This document shows, piece after piece, positions 13,808 to 24,789 of a DNA stretch of 64,000 bases. Source of the stretch: Lobosporangium transversale (taxonomy: Eukaryota; Mortierellomycota; Mortierellomycetes; Mortierellales; Mortierellaceae); assembly GCF_002105155.1 (NCBI RefSeq), contig NW_019029013.1, forward strand, positions 372,001-436,000. The letters run 5' to 3'. Numbering within the stretch: the first letter of the stretch is position 1; the number at the start of each line of letters is the position of its first letter. The position numbers and the translations under genes are program-made. The notes beneath the pieces are model-generated. The model searched no databases. It had not been told where the DNA came from and was given only the letters and a program-made list of their open reading frames with translations.

Positions 13808-16800
13808 ATGGCTGATGCATCATTTGACCTCCTGGGTGAGGTTGCTGGCATACCTGTTGCTCAAAGTACAAATATCACAAACAACGCCATAGATACTGTC
13901 AACGGGGCCCCTAAGGAAGAAGATGCATTTTCAGCTGCTGTCTCTGTCTGGAGGGGTAATCTTCAATTGATATCTGTTCGTATTGGCCTTTTACAATAAG
14001 GGAAAAAAGTCATCCTAAAGAATGATCTATCTATACTAGATCTTATACGATTGCTAAATCGTCCTCATTTCCGTTTTTTGAACAGGCATCCAGCTTCCTG
14101 TTATCCAATACGATATGGATAAACAGTCAATAGAACTTCTAGAACAACAACAACAAACTTCAGCTGGACGTAAACGACTTGCCGAACTGACTCGAGGTAT
14201 TGAATGCATTTTTTTTTGTCTCTCATGCACTCTTCACCCTTGATATGCAGTTACCCAATGCCTTGCCTGCATAGGGCCTGTATAAAGCGAGCAATGCATG
14301 GTACCATTTTTTTCTAATCGAGAAGCTGTCGAAATCTTCATTCAAATCCGACAATATCAGAATTCAAAAAGGTTCCTGATCAAGAGAAGATGCAACAATT
14401 CAAACAGCTTCTTAAAGCATATCAAGCCGAAATTGATGCCATCACCAAGCGAGAGAAGGCAACTGCACAGGCATTTCTGAGTGTCTACAATGTATTAGGC
14501 CAGGCACCTGATCCGGCAAAACTACTACAAGTCGCTGCAGTAAGTTTTTTTGTCATTTCTTTCTTTCTGAGGACTCTTATAAACTTTCGAGTAATTAAGT
14601 GAAATCAGTATACAACTAAGGCGCCAGCGGACGGCATTCTTTTTTTTTTTATGCTGTTATAACTGTAGGATCAAACTTCACAACTGGACGAAATCAGCAC
14701 ATTGGAGGCAGAGAATTTAAGGTTGCGGGAAGAAAATGCCAGTCTGAATAAACAGGTTACCAATTTACGATCCATGTCCAACAACGCGACCAAGTTGCAG
14801 CAACGACTTGTACGGCTAGAGACCAAACAAGAGGAGACCATCCAGGAACGTGTCCGGGAGAAAGAGCAAGCGTTTAGAGAAGAATGGGAGGAAAAGATCA
14901 GGACCGCAAAAGAGACGTAATAAGGGATTCTTTATATATATACATATATGTCCCGTGATGTAGCCTATATCATTATTTGGTTTACTGAGACCTTTATATA
15001 CTGACTGAGAGATATTTATGTATCATACTGATAGTGAACACGATTTACAAAGACAGCTGAATCAGGCCAAGGACCAGCTCAGGGCCCTGAAACTTACGAA
15101 TGACTCGACACAGGCAACGCTGGTGGATCACTCCCAAAAGTACGAAGAGGAGGTCGTAGCAAAGCTTGCGGAGCTGGACATCGTCTTGATGGATTATGAA
15201 CGCGCCAATAGCAGAATCTCAGAATTGGAGGGTCAAAACGAGATACTCCGTAACCAAATGGATAGCATGCAAGGCAATGGAATGATCGATCAGGAGAGAG
15301 CGGCATCACTGGTTCAGACGATTGAACACCAGGATGCTGAATTGCAGTCGCTTACCACTACTCTGGAGAATTTGAAGGCTTCAAGCAAGGTAACAGCTAA
15401 AAAAAGTCATGTCGGGACCCTCGATATCAACATTTTTTCTTTTTGTTGTCTTTATTTCCGGCGTTGTTAACTGAGGCAGCCACTTATACCTATTTCTCTT
15501 TCCTTTCGATAGAAACAATTAACGACATTGGAACGGAAGGTATCCACTCTACAGCGCGAGGTTCAGGAAAAGACAGGCGAAATAGAGGCAACCAAGCGTA
15601 AGCTTGAACAATACAGTGATTATGATTCTGTCAAGAGCGAACTTGAGATTCTGAAGGTAAAAACTTGATAAATGCTTCTTTAGAACATTGATTTATTGTA
15701 AAATGGTTTTTGATATGGGCGGGTTTTTTCTCATCTCGCATTATTGTTGTTTTAGTACATCGAGTTCTCAGGATCAAGAGGGGGCAGTGGGGACGATGAT
15801 GATTGGGACGAACGTATCTTGACTCTGGCGAGCAAGAATTTAGAGAAGCCGCTTGAGGTGCTGTTGATGGAGAAGAGCCGGAAACTGGAGAATGAACTAA
15901 CAGAACTCAAGGTGGCTCATGAATCTGTCACTACGCAATTCAATGATCTCCAGAGCCGTCATGAGGTCGCCACCAAACGATTGGATTCTCAAACACAACT
16001 CATCCATCGTCTAGAAGAAGATATTACTCAGCTAAATCAATCCAGTGGAGGATCAAGTACAGGTCAAAATGCTGTCAATGGATACTATGTTGGTCCTGGC
16101 AGTGGTAGCAATGTTACCAATGCAGTCCTTGGATATCAGGGACCAACTTCACCACCATTTGGAAAAGCTTCTTTCCTAGGGGAAGTCGTTGGAGGTGTAG
16201 CATTAGGACCAGTACTTCCAACAGCACCGCGAACACCAGGATTCCCCCCAACAGGGCCCCTCAACCCAGATAATGCTACGAGTTTAACGTCGGGTGGCGC
16301 TCCTAGTGCTGGTGGTCCACAGAGTGCAGCTGTTGAGCCAAGTAGCAGTATCCTATCGATTGTCACCAGCCAGCGCGATCGGTTCCGTCAGAGGAATGGT
16401 GAACTGGAGGAGCAGCTCCGTCAGCAGTCGGAGCAAATCTCGAATCTCAGAAATGAGAATAGTCAGCTTCAAAGAGATAATCTAAAACTGTATGAGAAAG
16501 TGAAATACATGCAATCTTATCGGAACGAGTCTTCTTCTGTCGGCTTTACTGCAGCAGAATCTGCAGCACCCAGTGCTATGGTTGACTATACTTCGCCATT
16601 CCGGAGCACTACTGGAGTAGTAGGGCGTTCAACAACAGGAGGTAGTAGTAGTGGATACAAGAAGCATGATGGGGACTTTGAGACGACTGTACAAATGCAA
16701 TCGCTTTCGGATCCGACAGATCGGTACAGGAGCATGTACGAGGAGAGCATGAACCCGTTTGAGGCATTCCACAAGAAAGAAGAATCCAGGAGGTTTAATA

Positions 16801-17006
16801 GTATGACGCCGACAGATAAGGTGATGTTGACAATGAGTCGGTTAGTGTTGACGAATAAGTGGACGAGGAGTATGTTGGTAGCCTATACGATGGGACTCCA
16901 CTTCTTAATGGTTGTAATGTTATACAAGATGAGTGCCTGGGAAGAATGTCGACATGATCACGAGACACCGAATGATGCCAATCCCATGCTGCCTTCAGAT
17001 GACTAG
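13808..17006 (+). CDS. Golgi coiled-coil membrane protein CASP (Coy1 family)
   Basis: Seven exons: 13808-13955, 14086-14196, 14361-14539, 14669-14916, 15035-15389, 15513-15656 and 15756-17006; 811 residues with phases consistent throughout. The start region matches the family: VSVWRGIQLPVIQYD, then RKRLAELTREFKK after splicing. Nearly the whole protein to about residue 690 is heptad-rich coiled coil, broken by a Gly/Pro linker (coding 16050-16340). The C-terminus has the diagnostic CASP block: RYRSMYEESMNPFEAF, then MLTMSRLVLTNKW and a single membrane span (SMLVAYTMGLHFLMVVMLY) about 25 residues from the end, giving a tail-anchored Golgi protein involved in intra-Golgi retrograde transport and tethering. 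It converges on NOP14, 252 bases apart. Confidence 0.9.
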
Positions 17007-17065
17007 ACTAAGATTGGTGTGATGTTAGTTATTACAGCACCTGTAGCTTTCAGTAATAATAATAA

Positions 17066-17094
17066 TTTTTTTTTAAAAAAAAAAAAAAAAAAAA
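17066..17094. repeat. T-run joined to A-run between convergent genes
   Basis: A short T-run runs directly into an A-run of about 21 bases in the 3' region shared by CASP and NOP14. The palindromic T(n)A(n) form occurs at several gene ends and introns here and could serve as a bidirectional terminator; that role is inferred. Confidence 0.6.
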
Positions 17095-17258
17095 ATCAAT
17101 CAGTTGGTTCACAGATATAATTGCCAAAGTGTTTTATTCAAAGATGGTTTTATTATAATATAAAAATGTGTAGTGTATGCGTGATAATAAATGAAAATTA
17201 AAAAAAAAGCTAAAACTAACCCGACTAGGGGCTGCAATGCTTGTTTTCTTAATTGCTT

Positions 17259-20200
17259 TTAATTGCGTTTGCCCTTTAACTTCTGTACTTTCTTCATCCT
17301 GGACTCCGCGTTCTTCTCTCCCTGATCTGCTTCGAGTCCACTCATGATGCCCTTGATCTTTGCATTGTATGCCTGATCTTTCTCTCTCTGGTCTTTCAGC
17401 TTCTCTCTGGCCACGAACTGTGCATCCTTTCTCAACTCGCGAATTGCTCCCTTCTTTTCCTTCTTTACCTGCATTTGCAGCTTGTGGGCCTGAGCACGTT
17501 CCACGTCTGGATCGTAATGCTTATCTAACGAGTAGCCTTCCTCGAATTTGGGCACATATGATGCAATTGGTACAGGTTTGTGCGCTTGCAGCTGTAATGG
17601 TGCACGGCTGTCTGTTGAGAATGACTCTAGCTTCTGAATACGATCCAATGATGCAGAAAGACGGTCTTTGAGAGAAGATGAAAAGTTGAGGTTCTGGTTG
17701 TCGATGCTTTTAGATGATGAGAGTATTTTAAGGAGTCCGATGGGTCCTTCGAACATCTCTTTATAGGCACTGGTAGATGCGTAAAGAAGCGCATACTTCA
17801 TTAATAGGTCCGCGGCTGCTGACATAGCCGATACCTTGTATTTGTTGTTCTCAAGAACATTGCCATTCTTCTTGAACAGGCCAATTGACAGACGCTCAAC
17901 TTCAATAGAGCCCAGCCCTGAGATGGTCATCTGCAAGGAAGCAATGTCTAATTCCTGAATCGGAAATAGACCTGGTAGTTTGTCCAGATCATCACCAAAC
18001 GTGCCCTTGGGAGCCAAGTAAACCAATGCTGAGGATAAAAAGTTGATAGCCTCAGGGATCACGCGCTTAGACAACTTTTGGTAATCCAAAAACAAGTTGC
18101 AAAGCATCAAGCCCGATGCTAAGTCCTTGAAAGACTTGATCTGGCATTGACCTAAATACTGACTCATTAAGAGCTGAGCTGGTGTGATGACCTGGTGTTG
18201 AAAATCTGAAGTAGAGTATATTTCGCCCAAGATACGGAAAAAGGTTAGCTTATCGATAGTAGGGAAGCCGGACTTGGTCTCCGAAGCAAGATCTTTGATG
18301 AGCTCAGCTTCAAAGGATTCTAAGAAACCGAGTATACATTCTGTAGCATGGTCGCCCAACTGTGATGTCATGGCATAGATATGGCGAGTGAGTTTGTTGA
18401 GAACTGCAATAGGAAAGCTAGCTTCAGAGGCAGAGATCTGGAAAACATAGTCAAGTAGGACAGGGTAAAATATCTGCATCTTAGCCTTATTCTGAGGTGA
18501 GAGCTTGGGATGGTGGAGCGCACGGATGCGATGCACTACTGTAGGTACATGCTCAAGTTCAATGTTTTCAATGATTGACAGGAAATGCTCTAGAGATGTC
18601 GGACTAGGGAAAGTGTAAGGCAATTCAGCAGCGGCAGCAGCAGCATCAGGATTGACATCGATCTTGGCCTTCTTTGCCGTAGACTTAGTGGAAGTAACAG
18701 GTTTCTTGGTCTTGGCTGCTGAGCTCAAGTCGTTAATGTCGTCTTCGTCGTCATCGTCTTCACCGCCTTTGCTCATTGGCCGCTCCATTTCCATATCAAG
18801 ATCCGAAAAGTCATCCTCTGAATCTTCTTCCTCATCGCCATCCTCTTCATCATCATCTTCCGCTTCGCTTTCTTCCTCTTCCTCTATGTCTTCTTCTTCT
18901 TCTTCTTCACCCTCAGAGTCACTATCATCGACCTTGACAGTTCTATGCTTCTTGCTGGGCATTCTACCGGGTTTGGTTGCTCTGAATGTTGACTCATCCG
19001 CATCCATACCCGCACCGAGGCCAAACTCGTCATTTTCATCAGGAGCAAAGTCATCATCTAGATCATCAGCAGCTGGCGCAGCTTTTCTCCTCTTTTTGTA
19101 TCCCCCCTGTTCATCTTCTATCTCTTCTGAAGGGAGACCCTCCATACGACGCTTGCGAGCTCTCTCTGACTTCTCTAACTTTTCGACCTCCTCCTGTGCA
19201 ATCTCCTCCTCACTCTTCATACGATCCTGAGGTTTAGCACGTCTGTCAAAGGCTAGTTCCCGAATATGCTTATCATAGTCATCATCGAAGCCCTTATCCA
19301 AGGCGCCGCCCTCTCTGTCGGCCTTCATCCTTTCTTTTTCCTCATCTGCGAGACGATCTAAAGCGCGGGCAACTGTGCTACTTTGTGATGGCAAGGGTGC
19401 ACGTTTAGGACGACGTTCTTCTGCATCTGGGTTTGAAAAGCCGAGTAATCCACGAATATCCTCCAGTTCATCATCTAGTTCCTTGGTGATATCATCAATC
19501 TCTTCCTTTTCCTTTTGACGTTCATGCTTATGGAATTTGGATTTCGCAATGATTTCCTTCATGACCTCAGCTTTAGTTTTGGGTCGTCCATCCTCATGTG
19601 TGTCAGATGGAAGAGTCTCATCATCGAATCCTCCGAAGTGAGTATGGGATACAATGTCCCTACCGATTTGGCCTCTGTTGTCATCATCATCATCATTAAA
19701 TCCAAGTTCTGTTTCATCGAAATCATCGAGTCCTGCAAGCGATTGACCGTAATGTGTGAGATCTGCTTCATCTTCTAAATTGAACATGGCTCCTCCTTTA
19801 GCACGGCTCTGTTTTTCGCGTGTGAAACGTTCAAGCATCTTTTCTTCCGGTGTCATGTTGGGATTCTCTTCTCCGAAACGTTTATCGATCAATCCTCCAG
19901 CTTTGTTCTTCTTTTGCATTTCTTTCAACAGAGTTTTGCGACGCTAATTAAGAACAAGCAGTCAAGAGACAATTGTAACAGAGTCAATTTACATGGAAAT
20001 GAATAGTGGGTCATGAGAAGTATTAAGATAAAATCATAGTGAATACAAAGTTCCATGACATACGTTCTCCTCGCCGATTTGCTTAGATAGTGTGGGTTTG
20101 CCCTGGACGCCTTTGATCTTGCGACCCAGAACATCGTATTTTTGACGAGTGGTCTTGATCTCAAACTGGTTCATAGCTTCTTTAATGTGGGCTAGCTTTT

Positions 20201-20342
20201 TATTGAGGTCATTCTTTACGCTGCCAGCAGTAGGGCGGCCCTTTTTGCGGTCTTTCTTGCTGAGAGAAGCACGCGAGTTAGGACCAATGGCGCCTGCTTC
20301 CTTGAGCGAGGACTTGAGACGGTACAGTGCAGACTTTGCCAT
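17259..20342 (-). CDS. NOP14: Nucleolar protein NOP14 (SSU processome)
   Basis: Two minus-strand exons, 20064-20342 and 17259-19943, in phase 0; 987 residues. The junction reads IGEEN/RRKTLLKEMQ, the conserved NOP14 N-terminal block, followed by KAGGLIDKRFGE and TPEEKMLERFTREKQ. The middle is highly acidic (coding about 18750-18950) and the C-terminal half holds the helical NOP14 core ending in a Lys-rich tail (KKVQKLKGKRN). In yeast Nop14 binds Emg1 and Noc4 within the U3/SSU processome and is needed for 18S rRNA maturation and 40S export. The acidic region yields long open frames of poly-Ser on the opposite strand, which are shadows. The start ATG at 20342 is the first Met. Confidence 0.95.
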
Positions 20343-21331
20343 TTTTCTTTTTTATGTCGTAAAGGTTAACGTTTATCTATTTTCTCTATTCCTTCGCTTT
20401 TTAAAAAAAGAATAATAATAAGAAAATGTGAAGGGCCAGAGACAAGGATAAAAAGCGAGGAATGTTGGCAGGAAGTAAGAATGAAAGGAGGTACTTTTTG
20501 GCCTCTGCAATGGACACAGACACACCATTAACATAAAAAAAAGAAAAAGAAATAAAAACAAATAATATCACATGATATGACTGCTAAGTAACTAATATTT
20601 CTGGACCAAAATCGCATTGAGGAATCCGCCTCACCCAGCATTTCTAGTTGTGGAATATGTGGAGAAGATTTATTAAGGTGATTTAAATGACTGCATGAAT
20701 ACATAGTTGAGAAAGATGGCATGTCTGATTAAAATGAATATCTTGGTCTTTGGCTTCCTCTTAGAAGCGCCATATTCGTTTTGTCCAATCACAGTCCAAA
20801 TAATACAATTATAGAGCGCATATTTGATATTCAAGCATCCTTACACAAGGTTATTTCTCTCCCTTCTTTTCTTTTCTATTAATTTTCCTATTCTCTTAAT
20901 TTTCCTATTCTCTCGAATTTGCTTTACCTAATTTTGCGTCTACAAGGTCAGAAAAAGAAACAGTTTAATTGCTCTTTTTCCCACGTATGAACTGAACCGA
21001 GAAAGTGTCTTGAATAGTCTAGTTTGGTAGTCTAGTGTTTTAAAACATTCACAATGGACAAAGTTGTGTGAACTGACATTTCCCATCTGGGGGGCTTTTT
21101 TTATTCAATTAACCTTCATTCGCAGATCATTTGAGAATTTGAAAACCAGTAATAGCGACAGCAACAGTGAACATCAACAAAGTAGACCATCAGCGGGCAT
21201 TCAGGGAGCCAACCATAGGAAGGAACAAATCCCAGTTTGTGACGTAAAAGTGCCTTTTCCTTGCAGGAAGAAAAAAGAAAAAGAAAGGAAAGTGAAGAGC
21301 GAAAAACGGAGAACTAAAACTACAGGAACGG
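20343..21331. other. Divergent intergenic region with possible uORF
   Basis: Upstream region of NOP14 (minus) and the CDK10-like gene (plus). A five-codon open frame, ATG at 21054 to TGA at 21071, lies in the probable 5' leader of the kinase gene and could act as an upstream ORF. A possible acceptor ending at 21126 (TTCGCAG) hints at a leader intron, but no good donor was found. No other gene is seen. Confidence 0.4.
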
Positions 21332-24285
21332 ATGACATCCTCGTCGATCGCCATTACAACTACAGAAACTGGTGCTAGTGTTCCCGCCATGATATCAGAG
21401 GCTGCTGCTCCATCGTCACTATACACTAAGCCTGACGACGTAGTACCTAATATTAGTTCACAGTCCTCTACTGTAAACGGCGGTAGTAGCGATAGTACAG
21501 CTGACAAAGAAGGGAATGGAGGCACTCAGTTTACGCATAATGATCCAGACAGGGGCTTATTTAACATGATCATGACAAACATACAGAACTCAGATACTGA
21601 AACCAGTCATAAAAGCATAGATTCAGGATCTGGTCCCCGAAATAACCATGTTTTAGAAGCTAAAGCTCAATCTTCGGCGGTAACAGCGGCTACATCCACT
21701 CTTCCGTTATCATCGCCATCATCATTGTTAAAGCGGGAAGCTGATGGTGCTCGATCTGATAGTCGAGCCTCAAAAAATCACACTAACGCATCGACAGTAT
21801 CAATAGGAGTGGGTGAAACTAATCGACCTAAAAATGATCATCACCCCCCATCCTCGTTAACACCAGCAATCACAGCGGCAACGACATTAGCTCGGAATCA
21901 AGATCGCTCCAGTCAGAGTAGTGATCATCGGGAAGATCGGTTTCAACGATCTCAGCAGTCAAAATCCAGCAACAGTGATAGTAGGGATAAATCAGAAAAT
22001 TCCCACGATAGCAGCGGTAAATATCAGTCCAACACTTCAGAACGGCCCACTATGACAGCTGGAGATCGTGACCGAGGAGGAGGAGCTGGCGGAAGTGGAA
22101 ATAGAGAGAAGGATGGTAATATGCGGAATAAAGAGAACAACATGAATAGTACAAGAGATAAGGATAGTCACCCACATGGTCAAGACCAGAAAAATAGGGA
22201 CGATCGCTACCAATCTCAAACATCCTTCCGACAAAACAATCAACAAGGCAAAGATCAAGCAAAAGATCGTGGCCGCAAAGACAAAGATTTTAGTCAACAC
22301 AAAGGCAACAATCATAATAGCAAGAACAACAGCAGGAGTGTGAACAATAAAAACAGTAACAATCATGAGCAGGGTAATAGCGGTGCAGGAGGTGGCAATA
22401 TTGAAGATACCCGGCCTGATCCATTAAGTCTACTCTCGATCACAGGACGATTGGGATCATTAACACCTCATAAACCCTTTTTTGGGAACTCACGTGTTGT
22501 TGACGACTTTGAAAAGCTTAACAAAGTGGGCGAAGGAACTTATGGCGTTGTATAGTAAGTGACGTTATCAAAAACATGCAGTGCCCTTGCATAGCTAAAA
22601 AAAAAAAAAAAAAAAACTAATTTATTTTTATTTTTATTTTATTTATTTTTATTTTTTTATTTTTATAGCCGTGCACGAGACAAAAAGACGAACGAGGTTG
22701 TGGCGCTCAAACGGATTAGAATGGAGCGTGAGAACGATGGGCTCCCAATATCATCACTTCGAGAAATTAAGTTGCTCAAAACTCTTCGGCACGATAATAT
22801 TGTACTAGTCAAGGATGTTGTTGTTGGATCAGACCTCGATCAAATTTTCCTCGTGATGGAGTATTGTGAACATGTAAGAATGATCTTGTTATTTCCTACA
22901 TGAATAAACTATACAGTTAGCGGAATGAAAAGAAATATCTAATTCTTTTTTTTTTTTTTTTTTCTAAAAAAAAAAAAAAAAGGACATGGCAGCACTTATG
23001 GATAATGTCAAGAAACCATATACGCCAGCAGAAGGTATCTCATGGAGACCACGTGAGTGTTGCCATTACCAACTTCATCAAACTTGGCCTCTAACTATAT
23101 ACTTGCGGCAATTTATTTTCTTCAGTTAAATGTTTAATGTACCAGCTGTTAAAAGGTATTGAATATTGTCACGATCATTTTGTTGTTCATCGAGATCTCA
23201 AGCTGTCAAATCTGCTTCTCAATAGCCAGGGCATCCTAAAGATCGGTATGTACTTTTTTACAAGTCTATTTATTCCGATATCTTTCATTCTGATGGAAGA
23301 CAAAGGCGTCCGCAATATTTTAACATGACGCTTCTGCTACTCATCATCTTGGTTTTTACTCTTCTTTCAGCCGATTTCGGCCTTGCGCGCTCATTTGGAC
23401 TACCTTCAAGACCTATGACACCCAAGGTTGTAACACTATGGTATCGTGCACCAGAACTACTATTCGGAGACTCTAATTACACAACTGCAGTGGATATGTG
23501 GTCTGCAGGATGTATCTTTGGAGAGCTCTTGAAGCATGCGCCACTCTTGCCAGGGAAGGTCGAAAAACAGCAGGTTGATTTGATTATCGAGTTATTAGGC
23601 ACGCCACACGAGAAGATCTGGCAAGGGTTTAACAAATTACCCATGTCGAGTATCAAGCTCCCAGAACAAAGGTAAAAAAAATGGCTATGATGATATTGAG
23701 ATGCACCTTCTACTGTTACGTACGAACGCCTGAATGGTCACTACCCCACAGGAGCCTGACTTCGTGTATATTTTCTTCTTTGCAATACTAACTACTTCTC
23801 TATTTACTATACTCACCTTTGACGAACGTTTTATAGATTTAATAATCTCAGAAACAAATTTCCAAATATTACGGATGCAGCGCGATCTTTGCTCAGTGGA
23901 TTATTGACGTATGATCCAAAGAAGCGCCTATCTGTGAAGCAAGCATTAGCACATCCATATTTTATCGAATCACCGCCTGCAAAACATCCTTCCCTACTAC
24001 CTACCCATCCAGAAATGAGGAATCTCTTGAGCACAAGGTAATGTATTAAAGATGTAAAAAAAAAAAAAAAAAAAAAAGACTTTATTTGGAAATCATGCCA
24101 CATCACGTCAACCCAGAACAATGGTCGTTTTTTAAAAACTTCGTAAAAAATATTGATTAAGATGGTGCCTCATCTTGAAATTTACTTTTTTTTGTAGACA
24201 TGAGGAGAATGCAAAACTGAAACGACAGGCAGCAGGAGATGAGACGGAGAATAACATAGGAGGAAACAGGAAGAGGATGAGGTGA
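21332..24285 (+). CDS. Cyclin-dependent kinase, CDK10 (PISSLRE) type, with long N-terminal extension
   Basis: Exons 21332-22554, 22669-22873, 22983-23034, 23126-23245, 23371-23671, 23837-24037 and 24198-24285; 729 residues. The kinase domain begins near residue 390: glycine loop GEGTYGVVY (400-408), catalytic Lys422 (VALKR), PISSLRE helix at 434-440, HRDLKLSN with Asp517, DFG at 535-537, activation segment [22 protein letters not shown] and the DFGLAR..G.P...MTPKVVT pattern match CDK10 rather than CDK11 (PITSLRE), though the two are close. CDK10 pairs with cyclin M in animals. The first 390 residues are low complexity, rich in Ser, Asn, Asp and Arg with RD/RS-like dipeptides, absent from the 360-residue animal CDK10 and reminiscent of Ctk1/CDK12 extensions. 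Intron 1 carries a 20-base A-run and (TTTTA)n repeats. An alternative start is the Met 19 codons downstream, which has a better context. Confidence 0.88.
22617..22668. repeat. (TTTTA)n repeat inside intron 1 of the kinase gene
   Basis: Irregular pentanucleotide array of T-runs spaced by A, lying just before the 3' splice site where it doubles as the polypyrimidine tract. Confidence 0.8.
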
Positions 24286-24789
24286 GATCTCGAGTATGAT
24301 ACAACCACTCATTTCGCTCGCAAGCATTATTGTTTTTTCTTCATTAAGCTTAAATAAAGAAATAAAAAAAAGTATAAAAGAAGATAAAGAGGTATATCAG
24401 ACATCCCAGATGTCCCTAAGGAGCCATGGACTTGCGTTTCTTTGAGTCACCATTTAAGACTACTGAGAGAAGAACGGATTAAGTTCATATGATGAGACAC
24501 CGAAATGGCTGAGATGAGTTAGATCTGACCGTTGCACAAGATGATCTTTATTATTTACACACGTGCAGTACAGTGGCTCGATCTGATAAGCAATAAAATG
24601 ATAACTTAATATATACATTTTATCTTTTACCTCAAAAAGAAAAAGGGCGATCAAGAGATCATCCTCTCAGTCATTGGAATCGCACTCTAACATTCTGACA
24701 TCCTCACATCCTTATTCCCTTTTCCTTCAACCTTAGTTCTTTTCTCATTTGACCTTCCTCTTCTTCACTCTACTATTCAAATATATACA
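24286..24789. other. Intergenic spacer
   Basis: 3' flank of the kinase gene and promoter of Tah18. The last 120 bases are pyrimidine-rich with TATATA immediately before the start codon. No gene is visible. Confidence 0.6.

Noticed and set aside
18652-19230. Long poly-Ser open frame on the plus strand
   Set aside because: Complement of the acidic Glu/Asp region of NOP14; codon composition explains the open frame.
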